From the NCBI RefSeq assembly GCF_019511605.1, contig NZ_JAEUAV010000003.1, positions 186,001 through 250,000 on the forward strand: a DNA stretch of 64,000 nt, read 5' to 3'. Both the position numbers and the translations under genes were made by a program. This document shows positions 17,099-25,817 of this stretch, piece by piece. The stretch is from Paraburkholderia phenoliruptrix (lineage in GTDB: Bacteria; Pseudomonadota; Gammaproteobacteria; Burkholderiales; Burkholderiaceae). Every line of letters begins with the position of its first letter. Position 1 is the first letter of the stretch. The notes under the pieces are model-generated. The model did not search any database, was not told the origin of the DNA, and saw only the letters and a program-made list of their open reading frames with translations.

Positions 17099-17581
17099 TC
17101 AATTGCAGCTGTGATGCATGTGCACGGAGCCTAGCACCGCGACTTCGGCGGGCGTGTGCTTGAGCGAGTCGTCGTTGACCTGCGCCGCGTCCGCGACGAA
17201 TTCGTCGACGAGCGTGGACACCGGCGTGTTGCGCAGACACAGCGACACGCGCTGCGTTTCGTTGGCGGGCAGCGATGCGCGCTGGCCGAGGAACAGCACG
17301 CCGTACTGATAGCCGTGGATGATGCCGCGAATGGCGCCCACACATTGGCCATGCGCGACGTTATCGCTCTTCTGCTTGCAGGTCTGCGCGAGCGAGTAGG
17401 CCGAGAAGCTCGGATCGACAGGCGGCGCGGACTGCGACAACGTGGGCGACAGCGGCTGCGCGGCGGGTGCCGCGGCGGGCGTGCCGGTCTGCGCATGGGC
17501 GAGTGAAGCGAAGCCGAAAGCGGCGGCCGCTGCAAGGCCCGCGACCGCTCGTGCCGCAAAGCTGGGGACGTTTGGATGCAT
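17099..17581 (-). CDS. Secreted Rap1a/Tai-like protein
   Basis: A 160-residue exported protein. Residues 1-30 are a signal peptide ending AHAQ, followed by a Pro/Ala-rich linker to ~50. The rest has the Cys pattern of the Rap1a/Tai family: TCKQ, GQCVGAIRGIIHGYQYG, LCLRNTPVSTLVDEFV and a final HHSCN, compatible with two disulfides. Named family members are periplasmic immunity proteins against type VI amidase toxins, but many homologues are stand-alone and of unknown role. No toxin gene is adjacent, so an immunity function is not supported here. Confidence 0.7.
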   Translation of the reverse strand: MHPNVPSFAARAVAGLAAAAAFGFASLAHAQTGTPAAAPAAQPLSPTLSQSAPPVDPSFSAYSLAQTCKQKSDNVAHGQCVGAIRGIIHGYQYGVLFLGQRASLPANETQRVSLCLRNTPVSTLVDEFVADAAQVNDDSLKHTPAEVAVLGSVHMHHSCN

Positions 17582-17677
17582 GTTGTGGTGCCCTCATATC
17601 GAACGTTGAATCTGATATGAGGCAATCGGCGCGCTTTGGTTCCAGGCTCACGCGCGCGCCGGCCACATCTATTGCGA

Positions 17678-19828
17678 TCAGTCCGGTCGGGGCCTCTTTG
17701 CGGAGCCGCTCGGCGCGTCGTCGGCAACGTCATGCGACTCGCGTCGCGGGGCCGCCTGCAGCACGCGCAACTCGTCGACGGGAATATGACAGCGGATCAG
17801 GTGTGTGGCGCCGTCGCCGGCCTGCGCGAACGGCGGGTCCTGCTGTTCGCAGATCGCGCCCAGCTTGCGCGGGCAGCGCGTGTGGAACACGCAGCCGGAC
17901 GGCGGCGAGGCCGCGCTCGGCAAATCGCCGGAAAGGCGAATGCGCTTTTTGCCCGGATCGCCGCCAAGCGTCGGCACCGACGACAGCAGCGCTTCCGTAT
18001 AAGGATGCTGGGGCCCGTCGAACACCGCTGCGGCGGGCCCGATTTCAAGCAGGCGGCCGAGATACAGCACGGCGATGCGGTCGGACAGATAACGCACGAC
18101 GTGCAGATCGTGCGAGATGAATACATAGCTGACGCCGCGCTCGCGTTGCAGGTCGGCGAGCAGGTTGAGAATCGCCGCCTGCACCGAGACGTCGAGCGCG
18201 GACGTCGGTTCGTCGCACACCACCACGCGCGGCTCGCCGGCGAAGGCGCGCGCAATGGCCACGCGCTGCTTCAGGCCGCCGGAAAGCTGGCGGGTGCGCG
18301 AGTCGAGATAGCGCTCCGGCAAACGCACCGCGGCGCTCAGGCTGGCAAGCCGCTCGTCGACGGCGGCACCGCGCAGCGCGCTAAGACGCGACAACGCGCG
18401 GCCAATCAGCCGCTTGACCGAATGCGCGCGGTTCAACGCCGAATCCGGATTCTGGAACACGATCTGCAGCGACTTGACCTGCTCGTCGTTGCGTCGCGTG
18501 ACGCGTGCGGCGAGCGGCGCGCCGTCGAGTTCGAGCACGCTGCCGGCGTCGGGCGTGAGAAGGCCGAGCAGCAGCTTCGCGAGCGTCGTCTTGCCGCTGC
18601 CCGATTCGCCGACGAGGCCGAGCGTCTCGCCGGCAGCGAGGTCGAGCGACACGTTGTCCACCGCACGCAGCGTCGTGCCCGAGACATGGAATGTCTTCGA
18701 CAGGTTCTGGGCGCGCAGCACGGGCTCGCGCGGCGTGCCGCCGCTCGTTGCCTGAGCGTGCACGGGTAAAAGCGCGCTTGCGCGCGGCAACTCGATTGCA
18801 CGCTCGTGATAATGGCAACGCGACATCTGATCGCCGTGCGCCGCGCTCACGCGATATGGCGGCGGCGCCTCGCGGCGGCAGCGCTCGTCGGCGAGACGGC
18901 AACGCTCCACGTAAATGCAGGCTTGGGTCACCGAGCCGGGCGCGGGCAGGCCGCCGGCAATCGTGTCGAGCCGCTCGCTGTCCTTGCTGCGTCCCTGCGT
19001 GGGCAGGCAGCGCAACAGCCCCACTGTGTACGGATGGCGCGGACGCGTGAAGACGTCCTGGGTCGCGCCTTCCTCGACCAGTTTGCCCGCATACAGCACG
19101 CCGACGCGTTCGCACATGCGCCCGATCACCGCAAGGTTGTGGCTGATGAAGAGCACCGCGGTGCCGAGCTCCGCGCGCAATTGCGCGACGAGGTCGAGCA
19201 CTTCGGCTTCGACGGTGGCGTCGAGGCCGGTGGTGGGTTCGTCGAGAATCAGCAGCGCGGGGTTCGACGCAAGCGCCATCGCAATCACCACGCGCTGCTG
19301 CATGCCGCCCGACAATTGATGAGGATAACTGTCCATCACGCGTTCTGGCGACGCAATGCGTACGCGTTGCAGCATCTCCAGCGAGCGCTGCATTGCTTCG
19401 TCGCGCGCGACTCCTGCTGCTTCGAATGCCTCCGACACTTGCCGCGCGATCGTCAGCGAGGGATTCAGCGCACGGCCCGCGTCCTGATAGACCATCGAAA
19501 TGGTGTTGGCGCGCAGCATGCGCAGAGCGTCGGCGTCGAGCTTGTTCACCTCGGCGCCCGCGATGACGATTTTGCCTGCTTTCACCTTGCCGTTGCGCGG
19601 CAGATAGCGCAGCGCTGCCATGGCTACCGTCGACTTGCCGCAACCCGATTCGCCGACAAGGCCGTATGCTTCGCCGCGCCGCACGCGAAACGACACGTCT
19701 TGCAGAACCTCGCGATCGCGTCCGCGTATCCGGTAGGTCACCGTCAGGCCGACGATAGTCAGCGCATCCGTGCGGTCGCTCTTCGACACGTCGAAGGCGG
19801 GAAACGAAGAGGGCGGCGGTCCGTTCAT
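17678..19828 (-). CDS. Peptide-type ABC transporter ATPase, two nucleotide-binding domains fused
   Basis: A 716-residue cytoplasmic ATPase equivalent to DppD and DppF joined in one chain, as in YejF. The first domain has Walker A GLVGESGCGKST (~57-68), signature LSGGMQQRV and Walker B LLILDEPTTGLD; the second has GLVGESGSGKTT, LSGGLKQRV and VVVCDEPTSALD. Each domain is followed by an oligopeptide-transporter C-terminal extension with Cys residues (ACIYVERCRLADERC and GCVFHTRCPRKLGAIC) that may hold an iron-sulfur cluster in this family. Its ATG overlaps the stop of the upstream permease in an ATGA, so translation is coupled. It is the last gene of a four-gene importer operon. Confidence 0.94.
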   Translation of the reverse strand: MNGPPPSSFPAFDVSKSDRTDALTIVGLTVTYRIRGRDREVLQDVSFRVRRGEAYGLVGESGCGKSTVAMAALRYLPRNGKVKAGKIVIAGAEVNKLDADALRMLRANTISMVYQDAGRALNPSLTIARQVSEAFEAAGVARDEAMQRSLEMLQRVRIASPERVMDSYPHQLSGGMQQRVVIAMALASNPALLILDEPTTGLDATVEAEVLDLVAQLRAELGTAVLFISHNLAVIGRMCERVGVLYAGKLVEEGATQDVFTRPRHPYTVGLLRCLPTQGRSKDSERLDTIAGGLPAPGSVTQACIYVERCRLADERCRREAPPPYRVSAAHGDQMSRCHYHERAIELPRASALLPVHAQATSGGTPREPVLRAQNLSKTFHVSGTTLRAVDNVSLDLAAGETLGLVGESGSGKTTLAKLLLGLLTPDAGSVLELDGAPLAARVTRRNDEQVKSLQIVFQNPDSALNRAHSVKRLIGRALSRLSALRGAAVDERLASLSAAVRLPERYLDSRTRQLSGGLKQRVAIARAFAGEPRVVVCDEPTSALDVSVQAAILNLLADLQRERGVSYVFISHDLHVVRYLSDRIAVLYLGRLLEIGPAAAVFDGPQHPYTEALLSSVPTLGGDPGKKRIRLSGDLPSAASPPSGCVFHTRCPRKLGAICEQQDPPFAQAGDGATHLIRCHIPVDELRVLQAAPRRESHDVADDAPSGSAKRPRPD

Positions 19829-20694
19829 CGGTCGAGCACGCCTTGTACGCCGTCGGCAATCAGATTCACGCCCACCACGAGCGTGGCGATTGCGCCGGCC
19901 GCGAACACCACGGTCCACCATGCGCCGCCCGCCATCAGCGTGTACGACTCCGACAGCGCGAGGCCCCAGTCGGCGGAAGGAGGCTGAATGCCGAAGCCGA
20001 GAAACGACAGCGTGGCCACTGCGAAGATCGCGTAGCCGAGCCGCACGGTTGCCTCGACGACGATGGGCGGCAGCACGTTCGGCAGGATTTCAGCGAACAT
20101 GATGTAGGGCGCGCGTTCCCCGCGCAATTGCGCGGCCGCCACGTAGTCCAGATGACGCTCGGCGAAGACGGCGGCGCGCACGGTGCGCGCGGTGATCGGC
20201 GCGAAGGTAATGCCGATCACGAGGATCACGGTGAAGTTCGAGGCGCCCACGGCCGCCAGCGCGAGCAGCGCGACGATTACGAGCGGCAGTGCGAGGACGG
20301 CGTCGATCGCGCGGCCCACCACGTTGTCGACCCAGCCGTCGAAGTAGCCGACCACGAGCCCGAGCGCCGTGCCACTCACGGTGCCAAGCAGCGTGGCGAG
20401 CGGCGCGATAGTTAGAATGTCGCGCGCGCCGACAATCACCCGCGAGAACACGTCGCGGCCGAGCTGGTCGGTGCCGAACCAATGCGCGTGATCCGGCGGC
20501 AGCAGCGAGTTGAGCGGATCGGACGCATACGGATCGACCGGCACGAACCACGGCCCGGCTATCGCGCAGCCGATCCACCACGCGACGATCAGCACGCCCA
20601 CGACAAAAGTCGGCGAGCGCAGCAGCACGCGCAAGCGCTCGAAGCGCGGCTCGCTGGTGGCGCGCGGCGCGGCCGGTGGAACGATCGTGCTCAT
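19825..20694 (-). CDS. Peptide-type ABC transporter permease (DppC-like)
   Basis: A 289-residue inner-membrane permease with about six hydrophobic segments. It begins with the N-terminal segment usual in DppC/OppC (RVLLRSPTFVVGVLIVAWWIGCAIAGPW), then the periplasmic DPLNSLLPPDHAHWFGTDQLGRDVFSRVIVGA, diagnostic of this family. The EAA-type ATPase-contact loop lies at YVAAAQLRGERAPYIMFAEILPN. The start at 20694 overlaps the stop of the preceding permease (ATGA), and its own stop overlaps the ATPase start in the same way. Confidence 0.94.
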   Translation of the reverse strand: MSTIVPPAAPRATSEPRFERLRVLLRSPTFVVGVLIVAWWIGCAIAGPWFVPVDPYASDPLNSLLPPDHAHWFGTDQLGRDVFSRVIVGARDILTIAPLATLLGTVSGTALGLVVGYFDGWVDNVVGRAIDAVLALPLVIVALLALAAVGASNFTVILVIGITFAPITARTVRAAVFAERHLDYVAAAQLRGERAPYIMFAEILPNVLPPIVVEATVRLGYAIFAVATLSFLGFGIQPPSADWGLALSESYTLMAGGAWWTVVFAAGAIATLVVGVNLIADGVQGVLDR

Positions 20695-21698
20695 TCGGCG
20701 CTCCTCACGCGCAGGCGCGGATTGAGCAGCACGTGCAACGCATCCGCGATCAGATTGGCGACGGTGTAGACCACACCGATGGTCAGCACGCCCGCTTCGA
20801 GCATCGGGAAGTCTTTGGCCTTCGCGGCGTTGTAGATCAGCGAGCCAATGCCCGGATAGTGAAACAGCGTCTCCACCACGACGAGCCCGCCGATCATGTA
20901 GCCGAGCTGTGTTGCGGCCACGGTGATGGTCGGCAGGAGCGCGTTGCGCAACACGTGCCGCCAGATCACGACGTGACGCGGCAGGCCCTTGAGAATCGCG
21001 GTGCGCGTGTAGTCGGCGTCGAGCGCTTCGACGGTACCCGCACGCGCCATGCGCGCGATGTAGCCGAAGAACACCAGCACCAGCGGCAGCACCGGCAGGA
21101 TCAGATAGCGCAATTGTTCGAGCGCGCCGGCGTCGGGCGGATACGAGGCCTCGATAGGCAGCCAGCGCAGCCACACGCCGAAGACGAGGATCAGCACGAT
21201 CGACGAGACGAATTCCGGCACCACGGTGGCCGACAGTCCCGCGATGCTGATCGTGCGATCGAGCCAGCGTCCCGCATGCATGGCCGACCACACGCCGCCC
21301 GCAATGCCGAGCGGCACGACCACGATGAACGCGAGCACGCCGAGCTTGGCTGAATGCGCGAGCGCGTCGCCGATAAACGGTCCCACCGGCTCGCGATACG
21401 CGTACGAGAGCCCCATGTCGCCGCGCACGAAATGCGCGGTCCACTCGGCGTATTGCGTCATCAGCGGGCGGTCGGCGCCCAGTTGATGATTGAGCGCCGC
21501 GACCGCGCGCGCGTCGGCGAGCGGCCCGAGCACAGCGCGCCCGATGTCGCCGGGCAGCAGTTGCCCGCCCGCGAATACGATCACCGACAACAGCCACAGC
21601 GTGATCAGCGACAAGCCGACGCGCGTCGCAAGAAAGCGTGCGACGCGGCCGGCATTGCCGTGCCGCGCGGAAGCGAAAGGGTTCACAGTGCTCGACAT
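20691..21698 (-). CDS. Peptide-type ABC transporter permease (DppB-like)
   Basis: A 335-residue inner-membrane permease. The N-terminal segment (RVGLSLITLWLLSVIVFAGGQLLPGD) and GDMGLSYAYREPVGPFI are typical of DppB/OppB. The EAA-type loop is YTRTAILKGLPRHVVIWRHVLRNALLP, and VVETLFHYPGIGSLIYNAAKAKDFP follows. It lies 40 bases after the binding-protein gene and is coupled to the DppC-like permease by a 4-base overlap. The substrate cannot be read from the permeases. Confidence 0.94.
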   Translation of the reverse strand: MSSTVNPFASARHGNAGRVARFLATRVGLSLITLWLLSVIVFAGGQLLPGDIGRAVLGPLADARAVAALNHQLGADRPLMTQYAEWTAHFVRGDMGLSYAYREPVGPFIGDALAHSAKLGVLAFIVVVPLGIAGGVWSAMHAGRWLDRTISIAGLSATVVPEFVSSIVLILVFGVWLRWLPIEASYPPDAGALEQLRYLILPVLPLVLVFFGYIARMARAGTVEALDADYTRTAILKGLPRHVVIWRHVLRNALLPTITVAATQLGYMIGGLVVVETLFHYPGIGSLIYNAAKAKDFPMLEAGVLTIGVVYTVANLIADALHVLLNPRLRVRSAE

Positions 21699-21738
21699 GG
21701 CAAAGCCTGGCCGGTCAAACGCGGCGCGTGCGAGAGGC

Positions 21739-23412
21739 TCACGCGCTTAGCACCGCGCGGTCGAAATAAAGCTGCGCGAGCGCGGTAAAGCGTACGCCGT
21801 TCACACCCTTGCGCATGGCGATCAGTTGGTCGTAGAAGAACGGAATGATGATCGGCGTTTCGTCGAGCAACAGTGTCTGGATCTGGCCGGAAATTTTCTT
21901 CTGCGAGGCGAGGTCCACGGCGGCGACGAACTGCGCGACCAGTTGATCGTATTGCGGATTTCTGAAGTGCGCCGCGTTCCATGTGCCGTTGCTCGTGAGC
22001 GGCGCATTCAGGAACACGTTGGGCACGCCGCGATGACCGTAGTCGGTGATGCCGAGCGGCGAGTCGAGCCAGTCCGATTTGCCCGGCGTGCCGGCGCCGT
22101 AATACAGCGACTGGCTCTCGACCTTCAGGTTGATGCGCACGCCGATGGCCTTCGCGGCGTTTTGCACGACGACCGCGAGATCGGGAATTTCCATGTACTT
22201 TTCGGTGGTCAGCGTGACATCGAAGCCGTTCGGCACACCCGCTTGCGCGAGCAGTTGTTTTGCCTTTGCTATGTCGAGCTTGCGCTGCGGCACGCCCGCG
22301 TCCGATGAGGGAAACACGGGCGCAAACGGACTGTCGTTGCCAAGCTGCGCGCGGCCCTTGAAGAGCCCGCGCACCAGCACGTCGCGATCTAGCGAGAGAG
22401 CCAGCGCCTGGCGCACGCGCTTGTCCTTGAAGAGCGGATTGTCGTTGCGCATATGAATCTGCCGATGCGCGCTCGACTTCACGCCCACTGCCTTGTAGTC
22501 CGGATTGTTCAGGATCGCGGCGCCGCCCTGCACGGTGAAAGTGCCCATCACGTCCGCGCGGTGGCCTTGCAGCGCGAGCAGTTGTGCCTGCTGATCCGCA
22601 TAGAACGAAAACTGTACGCGCTCCGGTAACGCTTTCGCGCCCCAATAGTCGGGGTTGCGCACGAACGACGCGCCCACCTTCGGCTGATACTTCTCGAGCC
22701 TAAACGGCCCGGTGCCGATGAAGGTCTTTTCATAACCGCCCGCATAGTTCGCGGGCAGAATCACGGCGTTGTAATTGTCCGAGGAAACGTAGTAGGGGAA
22801 GTTGCCGTTCGGCGCATCCAGATGGAAAGCGACGGTGTGCTCGTCGACCACCTTGGCGCCGCCTTTCGAGAGCACGCCCTTCAGCACCGAGAGCGCGGCC
22901 GAGCCGCTGGCCGGATCGGCAAGGCGGTCGAAGGTGGCCACCACGTCTTTGGCGGTGAAAGCCTGGCCGTCGTGGAACTTGACGTTCTCGCGCAGCTTGA
23001 AGGTCCACACGTCGCCCTTGTCGTTCGGCTTCCACGACAACGCCAGCGCCGGCTTCAGCATGAGTTTTTCGCCGTCGTCGTCGATCAGGAATTCGCCGGT
23101 CTGATTTAGCAGCGCGAGGCTCGCGGCATCCGTTACCGTGAGCGGGTCCACCGCGCCCGCCGGCGTGAGATGGGCCACACGAATCGTCTGGTTGGAAGGC
23201 GTGCCCGGTTTCGCGCTGCCCTGTGCCCACGCGCGCGGCGCGGTAAGCAGGCCCCCGGCCGCGAGCGACAAACCGATCACGCTCGCATGGCGCAGCAGTT
23301 CGCGCCGTGTGATGCGGCCGGCGAGAAATTCGTCGATGGCGTGATGGCCATAGGCGTCGGCGTTGCGACGGGCGAGTTCGAGAGCGGGGAATCGGTCTGC
23401 GGGAGTCTTCAT
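21739..23412 (-). CDS. ABC transporter substrate-binding protein, family 5, with Tat-like signal
   Basis: A 557-residue periplasmic binding protein of the peptide/nickel/opine family (SBP_bac_5). It has the family signature region (LRENVKFHDGQAFTAKDVVATFDRLADP) and the C-terminal pattern (LLLDETPIIIPFFYDQLIAMRKGVNGVRF). The N-terminus contains ITRRELLRHASVIGLSLAAGGLL (split here for reading: twin Arg, then a hydrophobic core), ending APRAWAQ, so export is probably by the Tat pathway and folding may occur before export. The start at 23412 (MKTPADRF) is preferred; the frame extends to 23508. It is the first gene of the importer operon. The ligand is unknown. Confidence 0.92.
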   Translation of the reverse strand: MKTPADRFPALELARRNADAYGHHAIDEFLAGRITRRELLRHASVIGLSLAAGGLLTAPRAWAQGSAKPGTPSNQTIRVAHLTPAGAVDPLTVTDAASLALLNQTGEFLIDDDGEKLMLKPALALSWKPNDKGDVWTFKLRENVKFHDGQAFTAKDVVATFDRLADPASGSAALSVLKGVLSKGGAKVVDEHTVAFHLDAPNGNFPYYVSSDNYNAVILPANYAGGYEKTFIGTGPFRLEKYQPKVGASFVRNPDYWGAKALPERVQFSFYADQQAQLLALQGHRADVMGTFTVQGGAAILNNPDYKAVGVKSSAHRQIHMRNDNPLFKDKRVRQALALSLDRDVLVRGLFKGRAQLGNDSPFAPVFPSSDAGVPQRKLDIAKAKQLLAQAGVPNGFDVTLTTEKYMEIPDLAVVVQNAAKAIGVRINLKVESQSLYYGAGTPGKSDWLDSPLGITDYGHRGVPNVFLNAPLTSNGTWNAAHFRNPQYDQLVAQFVAAVDLASQKKISGQIQTLLLDETPIIIPFFYDQLIAMRKGVNGVRFTALAQLYFDRAVLSA

Positions 23413-23951
23413 CGTGGGAATGTCCAGTCCGTTCGGTTGCCGGTTGTGATACGCCGCGCCAGATGCGCGGCAGGCGACTGCGCGGCGGGCGCAAGTTCGG
23501 CGATGCAAGGCGGCTTCAGTTTAAGCGATTGCTCATGGATTGGAGCGCTTGCGGCGGCGGGAGATCCGCGATCAGCAGATAAAAGGGCCGGTGTGTGTCG
23601 TCGTCACAACGGTTGCGCCGCATCCGGCCAGACGACGCCGACGCTATGCCGTGCGTGGCGCGCGGCATGCTGCGGGGGTGGCGGTCCGCTTTGTTGGCGT
23701 TATAGCGAACGAACCGCTGTCATGAAATCGCTGTGAGCAAAAGGCGCCGAGCTAAGCCGACGAGCTAAGCCGCCGAGCTCAGCCGCCGAAACGAAAGCGC
23801 CGAACTTAGCCGCCCGAGCGAAAGCGCGAACGCAAGCCGCTGCATAAGAGTCACTGCAAAAAAACGCAAACGAATGCCCCACACAAAACGCCGCACATGA
23901 ACCGGAAAAAAACTCGCCGCAAGCCTGTCCAGCGTTTAAGCGCGGTCGCAG
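23413..23951. other. Intergenic region upstream of the importer operon
   Basis: This 539-base stretch separates the binding-protein start from the nickel-permease stop. It must contain the operon promoter, which I could not identify. The right half is low-complexity (GCCGAGC/GCGAAAGC-rich words) and includes a small 13-bp tandem repeat. Small open frames give no recognisable protein. Confidence 0.5.
23748..23786. repeat. Three 13-bp tandem units
   Basis: CGAGCTAAGCCGA (23748-23760), CGAGCTAAGCCGC (23761-23773) and CGAGCTCAGCCGC (23774-23786) are adjacent near-identical units, followed by degenerate versions to about 23830. Confidence 0.8.
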
Positions 23952-24980
23952 TTACCGCATCGCCGTGGCCGGCCGCCTCCAGCGATGAAACAGCACCGAG
24001 CCGATCCAGCACGCAATGAACGCAGCGACGATCCCATAGCCAAGCACGCCAAACTGGTCGTTGATGCGCGTCACCGCGTCCCACACGCCGCCATTCAGGC
24101 CGAGGCTGTCGGAGAGCAGTCGCAGCGCCTCAACGCCGCCGATCACGATCGCCACCATCGCCGAAACGAATGTGATGCTCCCGTTGTAGTAGAGCTTGCG
24201 TTTGGGGTCGTCCATGGCCCAGCCGTAGGCGTGGATCATCAGCACGTTGTCCGTCGAATCGACGAGCGTCATGCCCGCGGTGAACAGCGCGGGAAACACG
24301 AGGATCGAATAGAGCGGCAGGCCCTTGCCCGCTTCGGACGCGGCAATCGCGAGCAAGCCGATCTCGGTAGCGGTATCGAAGCCGAGGCCGAACAGTACGC
24401 CCACAGGGTACATGTGCCAGCTTCGGGTCACGAGCCGGAACAGCGGCCGCAGCGCGCGTGCAAGGAGACCGCCAGGAGCAGAGGTCTGCGCAATCTGCAA
24501 CGCGGCGACAGCCGCTTCGCCCTGACGTTGCACGTGACGATAGCGGCGCCATACGTCGCGCAGAATCACCAGGTTCACGGCCGCGAGCACCAGCAGGAAC
24601 GTCGCCGAAACGAGTGTGCCCAACGTGGCGCCCACGGCCTTGAAGCTCTCGAACCGGCCGTGCAGCGAATGCGCGCTCCACGCTATGCCGAGCGTCGCGA
24701 GAATCACGATGCTCGAGTGACCCAACGAGAACGCAAGCCCCACGCCGAGCGGCCGCTGGCCGGTCTGCATCAGCTTGCGCGTGACGGCGTCGATAGCGGC
24801 GATGTGGTCCGCGTCCACCGCGTGACGCAGGCCGAAACCATACGCGAGCAACGCGGTGCCGAGCAGCAGCGGATAGTGGCGAAACGCAATCAGCGCCCAT
24901 GCCCATGCGGCCAGATTGGCTGCGATCAGAACCGCGTACAGCGTGAGGAGGCGAGGGCGCAGCGAGGCAGTCGGCGTCAT
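23952..24980 (-). CDS. HoxN/NixA-family nickel/cobalt permease
   Basis: A 342-residue inner-membrane secondary transporter that takes up Ni2+ and/or Co2+ for metalloenzymes. The family signature RHAVDADHIAAID is at 52-64; the second motif appears as LGHSSIVIL, and further signatures are LFGLGFDTATEIGLLA and LFTAGMTLVDSTDNVLM. About eight hydrophobic segments are evident, with a histidine-bearing motif in TM2. It begins 34 bases after a cupin gene on the same strand, whose protein has His-rich ends, so the two probably form an operon linked to metal handling (inference). The choice between nickel and cobalt cannot be made from sequence. Confidence 0.93.
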   Translation of the reverse strand: MTPTASLRPRLLTLYAVLIAANLAAWAWALIAFRHYPLLLGTALLAYGFGLRHAVDADHIAAIDAVTRKLMQTGQRPLGVGLAFSLGHSSIVILATLGIAWSAHSLHGRFESFKAVGATLGTLVSATFLLVLAAVNLVILRDVWRRYRHVQRQGEAAVAALQIAQTSAPGGLLARALRPLFRLVTRSWHMYPVGVLFGLGFDTATEIGLLAIAASEAGKGLPLYSILVFPALFTAGMTLVDSTDNVLMIHAYGWAMDDPKRKLYYNGSITFVSAMVAIVIGGVEALRLLSDSLGLNGGVWDAVTRINDQFGVLGYGIVAAFIACWIGSVLFHRWRRPATAMR

Positions 24981-25014
24981 GAGTCGCGTGGTCGAGGATG
25001 AGTGTTGGTGTTAG

Positions 25015-25536
25015 TTAGTGATCGTGCGGATGCTTGTGAATCGGATCAACCCAATACACCGTTTCCGGTTGCTCGACGGCGTCGATGTTCAGGTTCACCA
25101 CCACGGCCTCGTTGTCGCTGCGCACCAGCACGCACTCGAGGGGTTCGTCGGTGCTCGCGTTGATCTCCTGATGCGGCACATACGGCGGCACGAAGATGAA
25201 GTCGCCGGGACCGGCCTCGGCGGTGAACTCGAGGTGCTCGCCCCAACGCATGCGAGCCTGGCCGCGCACTACGTAAATCACGCTTTCGAGCGCGCCGTGA
25301 TGATGTGCGCCGGTCTTTGCATTCGGGTGAATCGTCACCGTGCCGGCCCAGATTTTTTGCGCGCCGACCCGCGCGGCGTTGATCGCGGCAGCGCGATTCA
25401 TGCCCGGCGTCTGCGGCGTGTTGGTGTCGAGCTGATCGCCTTTGATGACCTTCACGCCGTGCTCGCGCCAATCGACAGGCGCGGTCTCTTTGTCCCGCTC
25501 GCCGTTGTAATGCGGATGCTCGTGATCCTGGCTCAT
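25015..25536 (-). CDS. Cupin-domain protein with His-rich termini
   Basis: A 173-residue single-domain cupin. The metal-binding motif 1 reads TGAHHHGALESVIYVVRG (His78-80, Glu84) and motif 2 GDFIFVPPYVPHQEIN (His122). Both ends are His/Asp-rich (DHEHPHY at 4-10; HKHPHDH at the C-terminus), suggesting extra metal binding. The start at 25536 has CGAGGAGACAC upstream; the frame runs further upstream without family similarity. It precedes the nickel/cobalt permease by 34 bases on the same strand. It may store, deliver or respond to the metal, or be an unrelated dioxygenase-like cupin; sequence alone does not decide. Confidence 0.85.
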   Translation of the reverse strand: MSQDHEHPHYNGERDKETAPVDWREHGVKVIKGDQLDTNTPQTPGMNRAAAINAARVGAQKIWAGTVTIHPNAKTGAHHHGALESVIYVVRGQARMRWGEHLEFTAEAGPGDFIFVPPYVPHQEINASTDEPLECVLVRSDNEAVVVNLNIDAVEQPETVYWVDPIHKHPHDH

Positions 25537-25703
25537 CGCGTGTCTCCTCGTGGGCTGCAAAGGCGTGGCGAAGTTCGCGGCGCCGTCCTGCATTCTGACA
25601 CGGTAAAAAAATGCGCGTGGCGGTGTGGGGCGGGGCTTGGCGGGTAATGTGAGCGCGGCGAGCGCTGCGGACGCTTCGGGCGCTTCGGGCAAATGGCCGT
25701 CGG

Positions 25704-25737
25704 CGAAAAAAAAGCCTGTCCGTGGTGGACAGGCTTT
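25704..25737 (-). terminator. Rho-independent terminator of fusA
   Basis: AAAGCCTGTCC (25711-25721) and its complement (25727-25737) form an 11-bp stem with a 5-base loop; on the minus strand a U-tract follows (A-run 25706-25713). It lies 81 bases after the elongation factor G stop. Confidence 0.88.
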
Positions 25738-25817
25738 CTGTGTTGCAGTCGGGTGCGGCGCGTGCGAGGCGGAGCGCCGCATAGCGGCGGCCTGGCTGGC
25801 AGGCCGGCCGCCAGGGC

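Noticed and set aside
17099..17581. Rap1a/Tai-like protein as part of a type VI toxin-immunity pair
   Set aside because: No amidase or other toxin gene adjoins it; the type VI cassette is 15 kb away with its own immunity candidate.
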